Part shown: piece after piece, positions 6,942-14,209 of the stretch | Layout: every line of letters begins with the position of its first letter | Numbering within the stretch: the first letter of the stretch is position 1 | DNA from: Sulfurovum sp. | GTDB taxonomy: Bacteria > Campylobacterota > Campylobacteria > Campylobacterales > Sulfurovaceae | NCBI GenBank assembly: GCA_015493425.1 | Contig: WGDG01000077.1 | Coordinates: 1-14,478 of the forward strand | Reading direction: 5' to 3' | DNA: 14,478 bases | Made by a program: the position numbers and the translations under genes | The notes under the pieces: model-generated | Told to the model about the DNA's origin: nothing | The model's input: only the letters and a program-made list of their open reading frames with translations | The model's database searches: none

Positions 6942-9764
6942 TCAGTGCTTCCTGTTACGACCTCTGTATCCGCCTCTGTGTCTACCCTCACCGGAACTGC
7001 CGCGTTTCTTGTTACTGTGGCAGGCATCACAGATGGAGAAGCGGTAGGAAAAGTCGAGTACTTTGCCGCAGCGCCGGCATTTTTTTGTGAAGTGTCCCTG
7101 GCGAAGGGAGTTTTCAATGTAACTGTTGAGCCTTGCACGCGCTTCAATGGCTTTTTGGGTATCTTTAAAGAGATCAGGGAATTTGAAACTCAGCCAGAGA
7201 TAGAGGGAGATCTCACGTACGCGGTCTTCAGCGTTGAGCAGCATGTCGTTAGTCTGTGCAAAGGAGGGCAGGTCACGTGGCGGGATGTAGCGTACCTCGC
7301 TGCCTGCTTCTATCTGTCGGATGTAACGGTGAAAGACCGATTCGATGTAGGGAGAAGAGATACTTGCCGGTGCACAGCTGAGATAGTATCGGGTACGCAG
7401 ATCGAGATCATACTCGTCGACAATAGCTGCGATTTCGAGCATACTTTCAATATTGGCAGCGACAAAGGGACCGTCAAACTCCATATTCTCGGCAAAGAAG
7501 TTTAAAATGGTAGAGATGTTCTCCGTTTCCAAAATCTCTCCTATGAGCAGTACATGTTCAAGGCTTGCCATAACAGAGACGGGGAGTTCAATGTCACTCA
7601 GCGGTGTATGGAACGTTTTGTCAATGGTTTTGAGTGTATTCTCATCGAGCGCGCCCACAAATCCCTTCTCTTCAATGCCGTAACGTCCTGCACGTCCGGC
7701 GATCTGCAGTACTTCAGAGGGAGTAAGCTCGCGCCGTCTGAGACCGTCGAACTTGTTATCCTTGGCAAAGAGGATGGTTCTAATGGGCAGGTTGAGCCCC
7801 ATGGCAATGGCATCGGTAGCAACAAGTACTTCACTTTCGCCCTCTCTAAAGCGACGCGCCTCTTCGCGGCGTACTTCGGGGGAGAGATTGCCGTAGACGA
7901 CTGATACGCGGTATTTTTCACCCAGCTGTTGTTTGAGTGAAAGTACATCACGCCGCGAGAAAGCCACGACAGCGGTCTGTGGTTCTATTTTCTTCATCGG
8001 CGTGGCACGTTTCATAACTTCCAGCGGATTCTTTCGTTCAAAATGAACCACTTCCAGCGGCTCTTCGAGGTATTCACAGAGTGCTTCAACAGCATGTAGT
8101 GCATCGACAGAACCGGTGAGAATGACATTTTTGGCCGGTGCACCAATAAGCGCGTTTGCCCATGCCCAGCCACGGTCACGGTCAGCAATCATCTGAATTT
8201 CATCGATAACGCAGACATCAACATCTACACTTGGATTCATCATCTCGATAGTAGAACTGATATGGGTCGCCTCTTCATCGATGATCTCTTCCTCTCCGGT
8301 AATGAGAGAAACGTTGACACCATCGGCTTTAAGATTTTCATAACCTTCCAGTGCCAGCAGTCTCAGCGGTGCGAGGTAGTAGCCGGTAGTCGCCTCCTTA
8401 AGTGCTTTAAGTGCACTGTAAGTCTTACCGGAATTGGTGGGTCCTACATGAAAGATGATCTGGCGTTTGAGTTCACGTGCGAGCGGAAAGAGGCGTTTGA
8501 AGTCGCGGATGGTCTTTGCCAGCAGCTCCTCACGCTTCTGTTTCTCAAGCAGCGGCTTGATGTACTCTCCGAAGTGAAAAAGTACACGGCGTTTGGCTTT
8601 CTCTTTGATTTTGAGGGTACGTGAGCTTTGTATCTGTGGTGCAATAAAACGTACAATAAACTCTTCATAGACATTTTCATCAAGGTCGAGTTTTTCAGCC
8701 ATCATGTGCATTTGTTCAAGCAGGTCATCGACTGCAACACGGAAGTGTGCCAAAAGATCATCATTAACACGGTTGATGTCCTCTTTGACCGGCAGCGGTT
8801 CACCACGCCAAATCAGATTGTAGACGAAAGGTTTTTCGTAAGAGACTGAAGTGTTGTAAAAGAGTGTAGTTCCAAAAAAGTCGAGGAATTTTTCCTTTTC
8901 AATAATGATATGTCCGGTACTTTCAAAGACTTCATACTTATCGCTTATATTTTTTAATATCTTTTCAATAATGTAGAAAGGAATCGGTGCATGGTAGAGC
9001 GTTTCGCCCGGTGGCATCTTCCGCAGTGCCTGTGCGATCTCCTCTTCGCTCAGCAGCGGATGGGGACGCTTGTAGAGGGCTTCGAGGAATGCGTCTATCT
9101 CTGCTTCTTTTTTCTTGATGCAGGCTTCTTTTGTTTGTTCAAGGTAAGAGATGATCTCTTCTTCCTCTTTTTCCCAGAGCTCATCGAGTGCAACAGGGTC
9201 GCTGACACACAGCAGCAGTTTACTGAAGTCATGTGCTTTGAGTGTGAAAGTAAAGCTGTGGGTAAACTCTATCTCATTGAGCGGGTTGAAGACGATATTG
9301 AGCTTTTTCTCAAGATCTCTGATGCGTGCCTTCATGCGCAGGTAGTATAGCTTCTTTTCAACTTTGTCCAGTGTGATCTTTGCACTTTTGGTATCGATGA
9401 ACGATTCGAGAATAAGATTCTCTTCATGTTTGGTATGTTCTATATCTTCAAGCAGATGCAGGATCTTGTCAACCTTGTCCAGAGGCTGGTTTGATTTTTG
9501 TGCATGGACCGCTTTGTGGTTCTGTGTCAGGTAGGAGACGATCAGTTCCCGTGCACCGACCCCTTCTTCGCTCCAGACACGTCTGAGTGCGCGGATCATT
9601 TCATCGCGTTCGAATGAAGGCAGCTGCAATTCAAGCAGCATCACCAGTTCAAGCAGCTTTTCATCATCGAGTTGGGCAACCCCCTCGTCGAAAGGTTTGC
9701 CGTTGAAGTAGTTTCGTATTTTGTTGTTGAGTTTAATTAAATATTTTTTTTTCTTTTTTGCCAT
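6942..9764 (-). CDS. SUV3-like DExH-box RNA helicase with C-terminal zinc ribbon and RG-rich tail
   Basis: A 940-aa SF2 helicase. Order: a basic N-terminus (MAKKKKK), a family-specific region to about residue 430 with charged, probably coiled-coil stretches, then the helicase core. Core motifs are Walker A GPTNSGKT (441-448), APLRLLALE, TGEEE, the SUV3-type DEIQM box (521-525), TGSVDA, VATDAIAMGLNLP and QIAGRAGRYG (687-696). The SUV3 C-terminal region follows, then a four-Cys zinc ribbon (C896, C899, C912, C915) and a basic tail rich in R and G. SUV3 helicases unwind RNA; the mitochondrial enzyme works with an exoribonuclease in RNA decay. A similar RNA-turnover role here is inference. The ATG at 9764 has no Shine-Dalgarno sequence, but a TATAAT box ends 6 nt before it, suggesting a leaderless message. 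No alternative start is visible. Confidence 0.88.
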   Translation of the reverse strand: MAKKKKKYLIKLNNKIRNYFNGKPFDEGVAQLDDEKLLELVMLLELQLPSFERDEMIRALRRVWSEEGVGARELIVSYLTQNHKAVHAQKSNQPLDKVDKILHLLEDIEHTKHEENLILESFIDTKSAKITLDKVEKKLYYLRMKARIRDLEKKLNIVFNPLNEIEFTHSFTFTLKAHDFSKLLLCVSDPVALDELWEKEEEEIISYLEQTKEACIKKKEAEIDAFLEALYKRPHPLLSEEEIAQALRKMPPGETLYHAPIPFYIIEKILKNISDKYEVFESTGHIIIEKEKFLDFFGTTLFYNTSVSYEKPFVYNLIWRGEPLPVKEDINRVNDDLLAHFRVAVDDLLEQMHMMAEKLDLDENVYEEFIVRFIAPQIQSSRTLKIKEKAKRRVLFHFGEYIKPLLEKQKREELLAKTIRDFKRLFPLARELKRQIIFHVGPTNSGKTYSALKALKEATTGYYLAPLRLLALEGYENLKADGVNVSLITGEEEIIDEEATHISSTIEMMNPSVDVDVCVIDEIQMIADRDRGWAWANALIGAPAKNVILTGSVDALHAVEALCEYLEEPLEVVHFERKNPLEVMKRATPMKKIEPQTAVVAFSRRDVLSLKQQLGEKYRVSVVYGNLSPEVRREEARRFREGESEVLVATDAIAMGLNLPIRTILFAKDNKFDGLRRRELTPSEVLQIAGRAGRYGIEEKGFVGALDENTLKTIDKTFHTPLSDIELPVSVMASLEHVLLIGEILETENISTILNFFAENMEFDGPFVAANIESMLEIAAIVDEYDLDLRTRYYLSCAPASISSPYIESVFHRYIRQIEAGSEVRYIPPRDLPSFAQTNDMLLNAEDRVREISLYLWLSFKFPDLFKDTQKAIEARARLNSYIENSLRQGHFTKKCRRCGKVLDFSYRFSICDACHSNKKRGSSGEGRHRGGYRGRNRKH

Positions 9765-9770
9765 TAGAGG

Positions 9771-9776
9771 ATTATA
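9771..9776 (-). promoter_or_regulatory. -10 box of the helicase gene, predicting a leaderless mRNA
   Basis: The minus strand reads TATAAT at 9776-9771, followed by CCTCTA and the ATG. Six bases between a -10 hexamer and the A of ATG puts the usual transcription start on the start codon itself. There is no Shine-Dalgarno sequence in between. A poor -35 candidate, TTACCT, lies 18 nt upstream. Confidence 0.5.
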
Positions 9777-9838
9777 TCCAAATGTGGTTGCGAAAGGTAA
9801 ATGGCGGTAAAACCCAAACCTCTAAAGAGAGCCTTTGA

Positions 9839-10165
9839 TCAGTCAACGGTTCTGATATCGACAAGTTCCACACCTTCGCACTCTTTTTTGAGACGTTTGT
9901 GGGCGCGTGCATCCTCTTCAGCCAGTTCGAGCAGGTCTGCAAAATCGTTCTTGCTTGCAGTAAAAGTGTGTATTGTTTTGGCCGTTTTCAGAGTAACAGG
10001 TACATCTTCTTTTGTACTCACTTCGATATTGCGCAAACCCTTTGCAAATTCGCCTTTGATGGTACGCAGTACCTTCTCGTTTGCAAGCAGTTCACTCAGG
10101 GTGATTTCAATGCGTACATCGTTTTTGCACATGACTGTGTAGCTTACCTCAATAGTGCCGTCCAT
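9839..10165 (-). CDS. Hypothetical 108-aa protein
   Basis: I do not recognise this small soluble protein. The first half looks like beta strands (IEVSYTV, VRIEITL, VPVTLKTAKTIHTFTA) and the second half is a charged helix (about residues 72-97, DFADLLELAEEDARAHKRL). It has two cysteines (C13, C95), no signal peptide and no membrane helix. The ATG has AGGAG 6 nt upstream, a strong ribosome site that supports a real gene. It lies 79 nt downstream of the membrane protein gene on the same strand, so it may be the last gene of that operon, and upstream of the helicase, which seems to have its own promoter. Confidence 0.75.
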   Translation of the reverse strand: MDGTIEVSYTVMCKNDVRIEITLSELLANEKVLRTIKGEFAKGLRNIEVSTKEDVPVTLKTAKTIHTFTASKNDFADLLELAEEDARAHKRLKKECEGVELVDIRTVD

Positions 10166-10220
10166 ATTACTCTCCTGAATCGTATTTACCGTATCGTAGC
10201 CAATCCATCCCGGGAAGTAT

Positions 10221-10247
10221 TAAAATATGTCGTTTTGTCATATTTTA
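10221..10247 (-). terminator. AT-rich hairpin at the end of the membrane protein gene
   Basis: A perfect 9-bp inverted repeat (10221-10229 with 10239-10247) with a 9-nt spacer begins at the TAA stop codon of the upstream gene on the minus strand. It is AT-rich, and ATACTT follows rather than a U-tract. It could be a weak or partial terminator or an mRNA processing/stability hairpin between two genes of an operon. It is the only notable structure in the 79-bp spacer. Confidence 0.3.
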
Positions 10248-11003
10248 CGGGAGAAGCCGGTTATATTTTGCAATGTGTTCTCTAAATTTTGGGTATCGGT
10301 GTGCCAATGAAACAAGTTCTTTTTCAAGCTTTTGGCTTAATCCATGCTGCTTTTTGCGTATGGCCTGTAAAAAGGCGATGCGTCTTTCGACAAAGTAGAA
10401 GTAAAGAAGTACACTGACAACGGCTGCATAGAGACACCAGACCGAGGTAAGTCCGTAAGGGTTGACCAGATAGATAAAGCTGAGTCCAATAAAGTTCAGC
10501 CAGCCAAAAAGCTGGATGGCAATGCTGCGGCTGAGTATGAGTGAACCGCAGGTGGTCAATACATATCCGAGTCCCAGCCAGAGGTGGTCGGTCATAGGGT
10601 TGTAGTAGTAGAGTACGCCATGTACAACAGAGACTTCGGTAGGTTTAATACTCAACCCGTAAAGAGAATAGGCCATTAGAAAGGCACCCAGTCCCATGAG
10701 GACACCTATGAGGTTTTTACGCCAGCCTTTTGGTTCGAGCAGCCATACGGCAAGAGGTACGAGAAATTGCAAAATTCCCTGTGCGTAAAAGACAAAAAGT
10801 GTTTCTGCCATTTCGAGTGCACGGTGGTTGATTAGCCCTTCCATTCCCAGCCATACAAAGCCCTGTGTGAACTGGTGCAGTGCAAAAAAAAGAGGCAGTG
10901 AGGCAAACACCACCTCTTTGGGGGTACTGACTTTGTTGAGGGTGAGTATGCCCACCACGAAAATAGCCCCCGAGAGGGTAAAATTCAAAATGGCGAAAAA
11001 CAT
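10245..11003 (-). CDS. Polytopic membrane protein (DUF6629-like)
   Basis: This 252-aa protein has about seven hydrophobic segments starting from the first residues (FAILNFTLSGAIFVVGILTL), then roughly 30-50, 68-90, 95-115, 135-160, 165-180 and 185-210. A basic cytoplasmic tail of about 45 residues follows (VERRIAFLQAIRKKQHG onward). The layout and the FFALHQFTQGFVWLG segment recall the DUF6629 integral membrane family, whose function is not established; this family name is from memory and moderate in confidence. No catalytic motif is evident. The ATG has AGG 7 nt upstream. It starts 14 nt after the stop of the 77-aa gene, so the two are almost certainly cotranscribed. Confidence 0.8.
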   Translation of the reverse strand: MFFAILNFTLSGAIFVVGILTLNKVSTPKEVVFASLPLFFALHQFTQGFVWLGMEGLINHRALEMAETLFVFYAQGILQFLVPLAVWLLEPKGWRKNLIGVLMGLGAFLMAYSLYGLSIKPTEVSVVHGVLYYYNPMTDHLWLGLGYVLTTCGSLILSRSIAIQLFGWLNFIGLSFIYLVNPYGLTSVWCLYAAVVSVLLYFYFVERRIAFLQAIRKKQHGLSQKLEKELVSLAHRYPKFREHIAKYNRLLP

Positions 11004-11017
11004 GCGGATACCTGCTA

Positions 11018-11251
11018 TTATTTATTGCTGTTGTGGCACTTCATGCTTTCTGCTTTGATCAGTTTCAGTTTTGTCAGAATATGTGCAAACTCTGCATCTT
11101 CTTCTTCATAACGCTTTTTCAGCGCTTCACGTTTTGCTTCAATCATTTCGATCTGTTTGTCAATATCTTTGGGATCGGCATGGCACCCTTTGGCTGCTTC
11201 AGCTTCTTTTTCAAGTGCCCAATCCATTGCTTTTTTGAGAAAATCCATCAT
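11018..11251 (-). CDS. Small coiled-coil protein, hypothetical
   Basis: This 77-aa protein is mostly charged helix: an amphipathic N-terminus (MMDFLKKAMDWALEKEAEAA) and a likely coiled coil over residues 29-70 (KDIDKQIEMIEAKREALKKR and onward). Two Cys-His pairs, C23-H24 and C72-H73, lie on either side of the coiled coil and could bind metal or form disulfides, which is speculation. AAGGA lies 7 nt before the first ATG; a second ATG follows at once. It is the first gene of the minus-strand operon with the DUF6629-like membrane protein. I do not recognise a function. The open frame on the opposite strand is a shadow. Confidence 0.8.
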   Translation of the reverse strand: MMDFLKKAMDWALEKEAEAAKGCHADPKDIDKQIEMIEAKREALKKRYEEEDAEFAHILTKLKLIKAESMKCHNSNK

Positions 11252-11282
11252 TGTTCAATCCTTTGAAATAAAATATGAAGCT

Positions 11283-11288
11283 ATTATA
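11283..11288 (-). promoter_or_regulatory. -10 box of the minus-strand operon
   Basis: The minus strand reads TATAAT at 11288-11283. It would start transcription near 11276, giving a 24-nt leader before the 77-aa gene. The palindrome at 11306-11331 covers the position where a -35 box would lie. Confidence 0.6.
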
Positions 11289-11305
11289 ACCAAAAAAAAT
11301 CCTGA

Positions 11306-11331
11306 AAAGATGTAACCCTGGTGACATCTTT
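11306..11331. promoter_or_regulatory. 26-bp palindromic operator candidate in a divergent promoter region
   Basis: Arms AAAGATGT (11306-11313) and ACATCTTT (11324-11331) are perfect. After one mismatch, the inner ACC (11315-11317) and GGT (11320-11322) continue the symmetry about the same centre (11318.5). So 11 of 12 base pairs match with a 2-bp centre. It has no U-tract and lies between divergent operons, so a transcription factor site is more likely than a terminator. Confidence 0.6.
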
Positions 11332-11382
11332 ATTAGTAAATTTGTACTACCATAACAGATACTATACATTAAAGGACAGAAT

Positions 11383-11940
11383 ATGTGGAAGTACCCAGAG
11401 GAACTTGAGCAGCTCGAAGTTTTTAAGAAGAATGCCAAAACGGTGGGGATCATTTTGATGATTCTCGGGTTTCTGGGAGCCATGTTCCCTATTGCAGCGT
11501 CACTGACGACAGTACTGTTTGTGGCATGGCTGCTCCTTTTTAGCGCTTTTCTGGTGGGTTTTTATACCTATAAAAGTGATCCTTCCGACTGGAAAGGGTG
11601 GCTGAAAAGCCTCATTTTTTTCAGTGTAGGGGTCTATATGATCGTCTCTCCGGCAGGCGGTATTGCAACATTGGGATTGCTGTTTTCGATCTATTTTTTC
11701 ATGGATTCGTTCAGCAGCTTTACTTTTATGATGTCATTCTATCCCAAAAAAGGCTGGGGTATTTGGCTGATTAACGCCATTCTTTCTCTGCTGATCGCTG
11801 TCATTTTTGTGGTAGGGTGGCCACACACTTCCATACTGCTAATTGGTTTGCTGGTAGGTTTCAGCCTCTTCTTTGACGGACTCGCTCTGCTGATGGGAGC
11901 GAAACTTTTTGAGGTTCCCCATGGCGACGACAAAGAGTGA
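11383..11940 (+). CDS. HdeD/DUF308-like membrane protein
   Basis: A 185-aa inner-membrane protein with about six transmembrane segments arranged as paired helices: IILMILGFLGAMFPIAAS, VLFVAWLLLFSAFLVGFYTY, LIFFSVGVYMIVSP, LGLLFSIYFFMDSF, INAILSLLIAVIFVVG and ILLIGLLVGFSLFFDGLALL. The pattern and the FMDSF/FFDGLALL segments fit the DUF308/HdeD family, linked in E. coli to acid resistance; the molecular role is not established. AAGGA lies 6 nt before the ATG. It is the first gene of a four-gene plus-strand operon; its last 20 nt overlap the permease gene. I could not settle the promoter: several -10-like sequences lie at 11337-11368, none convincing. Confidence 0.85.
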   Translation: MWKYPEELEQLEVFKKNAKTVGIILMILGFLGAMFPIAASLTTVLFVAWLLLFSAFLVGFYTYKSDPSDWKGWLKSLIFFSVGVYMIVSPAGGIATLGLLFSIYFFMDSFSSFTFMMSFYPKKGWGIWLINAILSLLIAVIFVVGWPHTSILLIGLLVGFSLFFDGLALLMGAKLFEVPHGDDKE

Positions 11941-13282
11941 CAGCACAGTAAAAAAAGCGTTTGGCCTTTGGTCAGCGGTATTTCTCGGCATTGGCTCTAT
12001 GGTTGGCGCAGGTATCTTCATTGTTATCGGAGAAGCAGGTGCCATAGCGGGGAACCTGGTCTGGCTCTCTTTTGTCTTTGGCGGTATTGCAGCACTTCTA
12101 AGCGGATACTCTTTGGCTAAACTTGCCATTGCCTACCCTTCACGCGGTGGGATTGTGGAATATCTGGTGCAGGGGTTTGGAGAAGGTGTCTTTTCGGGAA
12201 GTGCCGGGGTACTTTTCTACTTTTCACAGCTCATTGCCATTGCAGCAGTTGCCAAGTCGTTCGGTACCTATGCCGGTACACTGATGGGCGGCAGTCATAT
12301 GGCCAATTGGTATGCCCTCGGCATTGTCGGCTTCTTTACGCTGATCAACCTTTTGGGTGCGTCACTGGTAGCCAAGTCTGAGAATGTTATCGTTTTCATC
12401 AAGCTGAGTGTTCTGGTGGTTTTCACCGGGATAGCACTTTTTTACATTGACCCGAAGCTGCTCAGTGCAGCTGATATGCCGCCGATGAAAGAGATGCTGT
12501 TTGCTGTGGGGCTGACCTTCTTTGCCTACCAGGGGTTCAGTGTCATCACCAATATGGTGGAAGATATGGAAAACCCTGCAAAGACAATGTTGCGTGCGAT
12601 GGTGATCACTATCTTGCTTGTGGGTGCGCTCTACATACTTACTTCGATTGCCGTACTGGGTAATCTAAGCCTGCCTGAAGTGATCAAGAGTCAGGACTAT
12701 GCACTCGCTCAGGCGGCACAGCCTATTTTTGGTGCTATCGGTTTCAAAATTATGGCTGTTACCGCACTGCTTGCAACGGCTTCGGCGATCAATGCTACAC
12801 TTTATGCTGCGACAGAAATCGGCTATACCCTGGCCAAAGACGGGGAGCTTCCAAAAGTGTACTCCTATAACGTCTTTCAGTCCTTTGAAGGGCTTGTTGT
12901 CAGTGCGCTTCTGATTGTACCGATGATTCTCTTCCTGAACCTTTCGGAAGTGACAACCATCGCAGCTTTGGTGGTACTGATTATCCAGGGGATCACCCAT
13001 GTGGGGCATCTCTTCCGCATCAAAGAGACCGGTGCGAATTTCGTGATTGTGCTGCTGGCAGTGATTTCGATGTTCGTCATCGCGGCACTCACACTCTACC
13101 ACACCAGCCAAAAAATGCCTGATCTGGGGTTTTACCTGATGGGTGCATTTGTTGCGGCATTTGGTGTGGAAGTGACATTGCGGCTTGTCAATCATCGTAC
13201 AATTTCAAAACAGACGCATAAAGAAAGTTTACTTTCAAAGATAGAAGATAAAATTAGAAAACGGGTATCCCCGAAGGAGTGA
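11921..13282 (+). CDS. APC-superfamily permease (probable amino acid transporter)
   Basis: A 453-aa inner-membrane transporter with about twelve transmembrane helices. The first helix carries the hallmark GIGSMVGAGIF (23-33), which binds the substrate backbone in APC transporters; YPSRGGIVEYL and FFAYQGF also fit. The substrate cannot be assigned; amino acid or amine uptake coupled to protons or sodium is the family norm. The chosen ATG at 11921 has GAGG 6 nt upstream and lies inside the end of the previous gene (20-nt overlap), so translation is probably coupled; an earlier TTG at 11909 lacks a ribosome site. A charged cytoplasmic tail of about 35 residues ends the protein. The EI24-like gene follows after 5 nt. 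Confidence 0.9.
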   Translation: MATTKSDSTVKKAFGLWSAVFLGIGSMVGAGIFIVIGEAGAIAGNLVWLSFVFGGIAALLSGYSLAKLAIAYPSRGGIVEYLVQGFGEGVFSGSAGVLFYFSQLIAIAAVAKSFGTYAGTLMGGSHMANWYALGIVGFFTLINLLGASLVAKSENVIVFIKLSVLVVFTGIALFYIDPKLLSAADMPPMKEMLFAVGLTFFAYQGFSVITNMVEDMENPAKTMLRAMVITILLVGALYILTSIAVLGNLSLPEVIKSQDYALAQAAQPIFGAIGFKIMAVTALLATASAINATLYAATEIGYTLAKDGELPKVYSYNVFQSFEGLVVSALLIVPMILFLNLSEVTTIAALVVLIIQGITHVGHLFRIKETGANFVIVLLAVISMFVIAALTLYHTSQKMPDLGFYLMGAFVAAFGVEVTLRLVNHRTISKQTHKESLLSKIEDKIRKRVSPKE

Positions 13283-13287
13283 TAAGT

Positions 13288-14208
13288 ATGGGTAATATTT
13301 CCAGATCGATTGTATTCGGTTTTAAAGAGATCGTAAAATGGCATACAATGAAATACATTCTGCTCAGCGGAATGGTAGTAACGGCATTGTGGGTAGGGCT
13401 CGGGTATCTGATGTGGGACGGTATTGTGGCGTTCAGTGCCAAGATCATAGAAATGGTACCGTTTTCACTGGTACGCTCGAACGGTGCATGGATGCTTTCA
13501 ACCTTCCTGTGGTTTCAGCTGGTACTCATTACGTTCGCACTCGTGTACGCTTTCTGGGGCAACCTTATTCTGCGTAAGATAAGCAAAGAAAAATACACTT
13601 CACTCTCCCTCTTTATTCTTGCTGCTTCAGGGGTATTCTGGGCGGTGGTTTGGTATTTCAAAGGACATTATATTTACGAGCAGTTTATCAAGCTTCTGAC
13701 TTGGCTGCCGTTTGAAACCGTAGAGAAGGGGATTGCTTTCCTCATCGGTTTCTATTTTATCTATAACGCCATTGTCGTGACCATGCTCTTTGTGACCAGT
13801 ATGGTCAGCGAAGCGATCGTTGAAGATATTGAGATACGCGAATTTTCAGAAGATGATGTTGTAAGAGCCAATACCGGGAAAACCATCAAGTATACCCTCC
13901 GGGACAGTCTTATCTTCATTACGGTTTCTCTGCTTGCCGTACCGCTGCTTTTTGTACCGGTATTAAATATCTTCATTCAGGTTGCCCTGTGGATATGGCT
14001 GACAAAAGATACCATTACCTATGATGCACTGGCTCTGACACATGAAACGGTAACGCCTGCACTTAAAAAAGTGTACAAACCTGCCATATGGTTGATCACG
14101 TTTGTGACAGTACTTTTCAACTTTGTACCTGTACTCAACATTTTTGGCCCTTTTTTCGGTCTGATTTCCCTTTTCTACTATATTAAGATTTCTCAAAAAG
14201 AGGCGTAA
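13288..14208 (+). CDS. EI24/CysZ-like membrane protein
   Basis: This 306-aa protein has about six hydrophobic segments (approximately 22-47, 65-92, 104-125, 148-170, 205-240, 265-300). It carries the EI24-family pattern of proline-containing hydrophobic motifs: the segment VPVLNIF occurs twice, at the ends of the last two hydrophobic regions. The EI24 superfamily includes CysZ, which permits sulfate uptake in E. coli; whether this member moves sulfate or anything else is open. AAGGAG (13274-13279) sits 8 nt before the ATG at 13288; the GTG at 13279 overlaps that ribosome site and is rejected. The gene sits between the permease (5-nt gap) and a secreted thioredoxin-fold gene (1-nt gap). Confidence 0.82.
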   Translation: MGNISRSIVFGFKEIVKWHTMKYILLSGMVVTALWVGLGYLMWDGIVAFSAKIIEMVPFSLVRSNGAWMLSTFLWFQLVLITFALVYAFWGNLILRKISKEKYTSLSLFILAASGVFWAVVWYFKGHYIYEQFIKLLTWLPFETVEKGIAFLIGFYFIYNAIVVTMLFVTSMVSEAIVEDIEIREFSEDDVVRANTGKTIKYTLRDSLIFITVSLLAVPLLFVPVLNIFIQVALWIWLTKDTITYDALALTHETVTPALKKVYKPAIWLITFVTVLFNFVPVLNIFGPFFGLISLFYYIKISQKEA

Positions 14209-14209
14209 A

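Noticed and set aside
11033..11266. Plus-strand frame rich in Phe and Cys opposite the 77-aa gene
   Set aside because: It mirrors the charged coiled coil on the other strand (Glu/Lys codons read in reverse give Phe/Leu) and has no ribosome site.
13973..14196. Duplicated VPVLNIF segment as a DNA repeat
   Set aside because: The two copies are a protein-level family feature of EI24-like proteins; the surrounding sequences differ and there is no extended DNA repeat.
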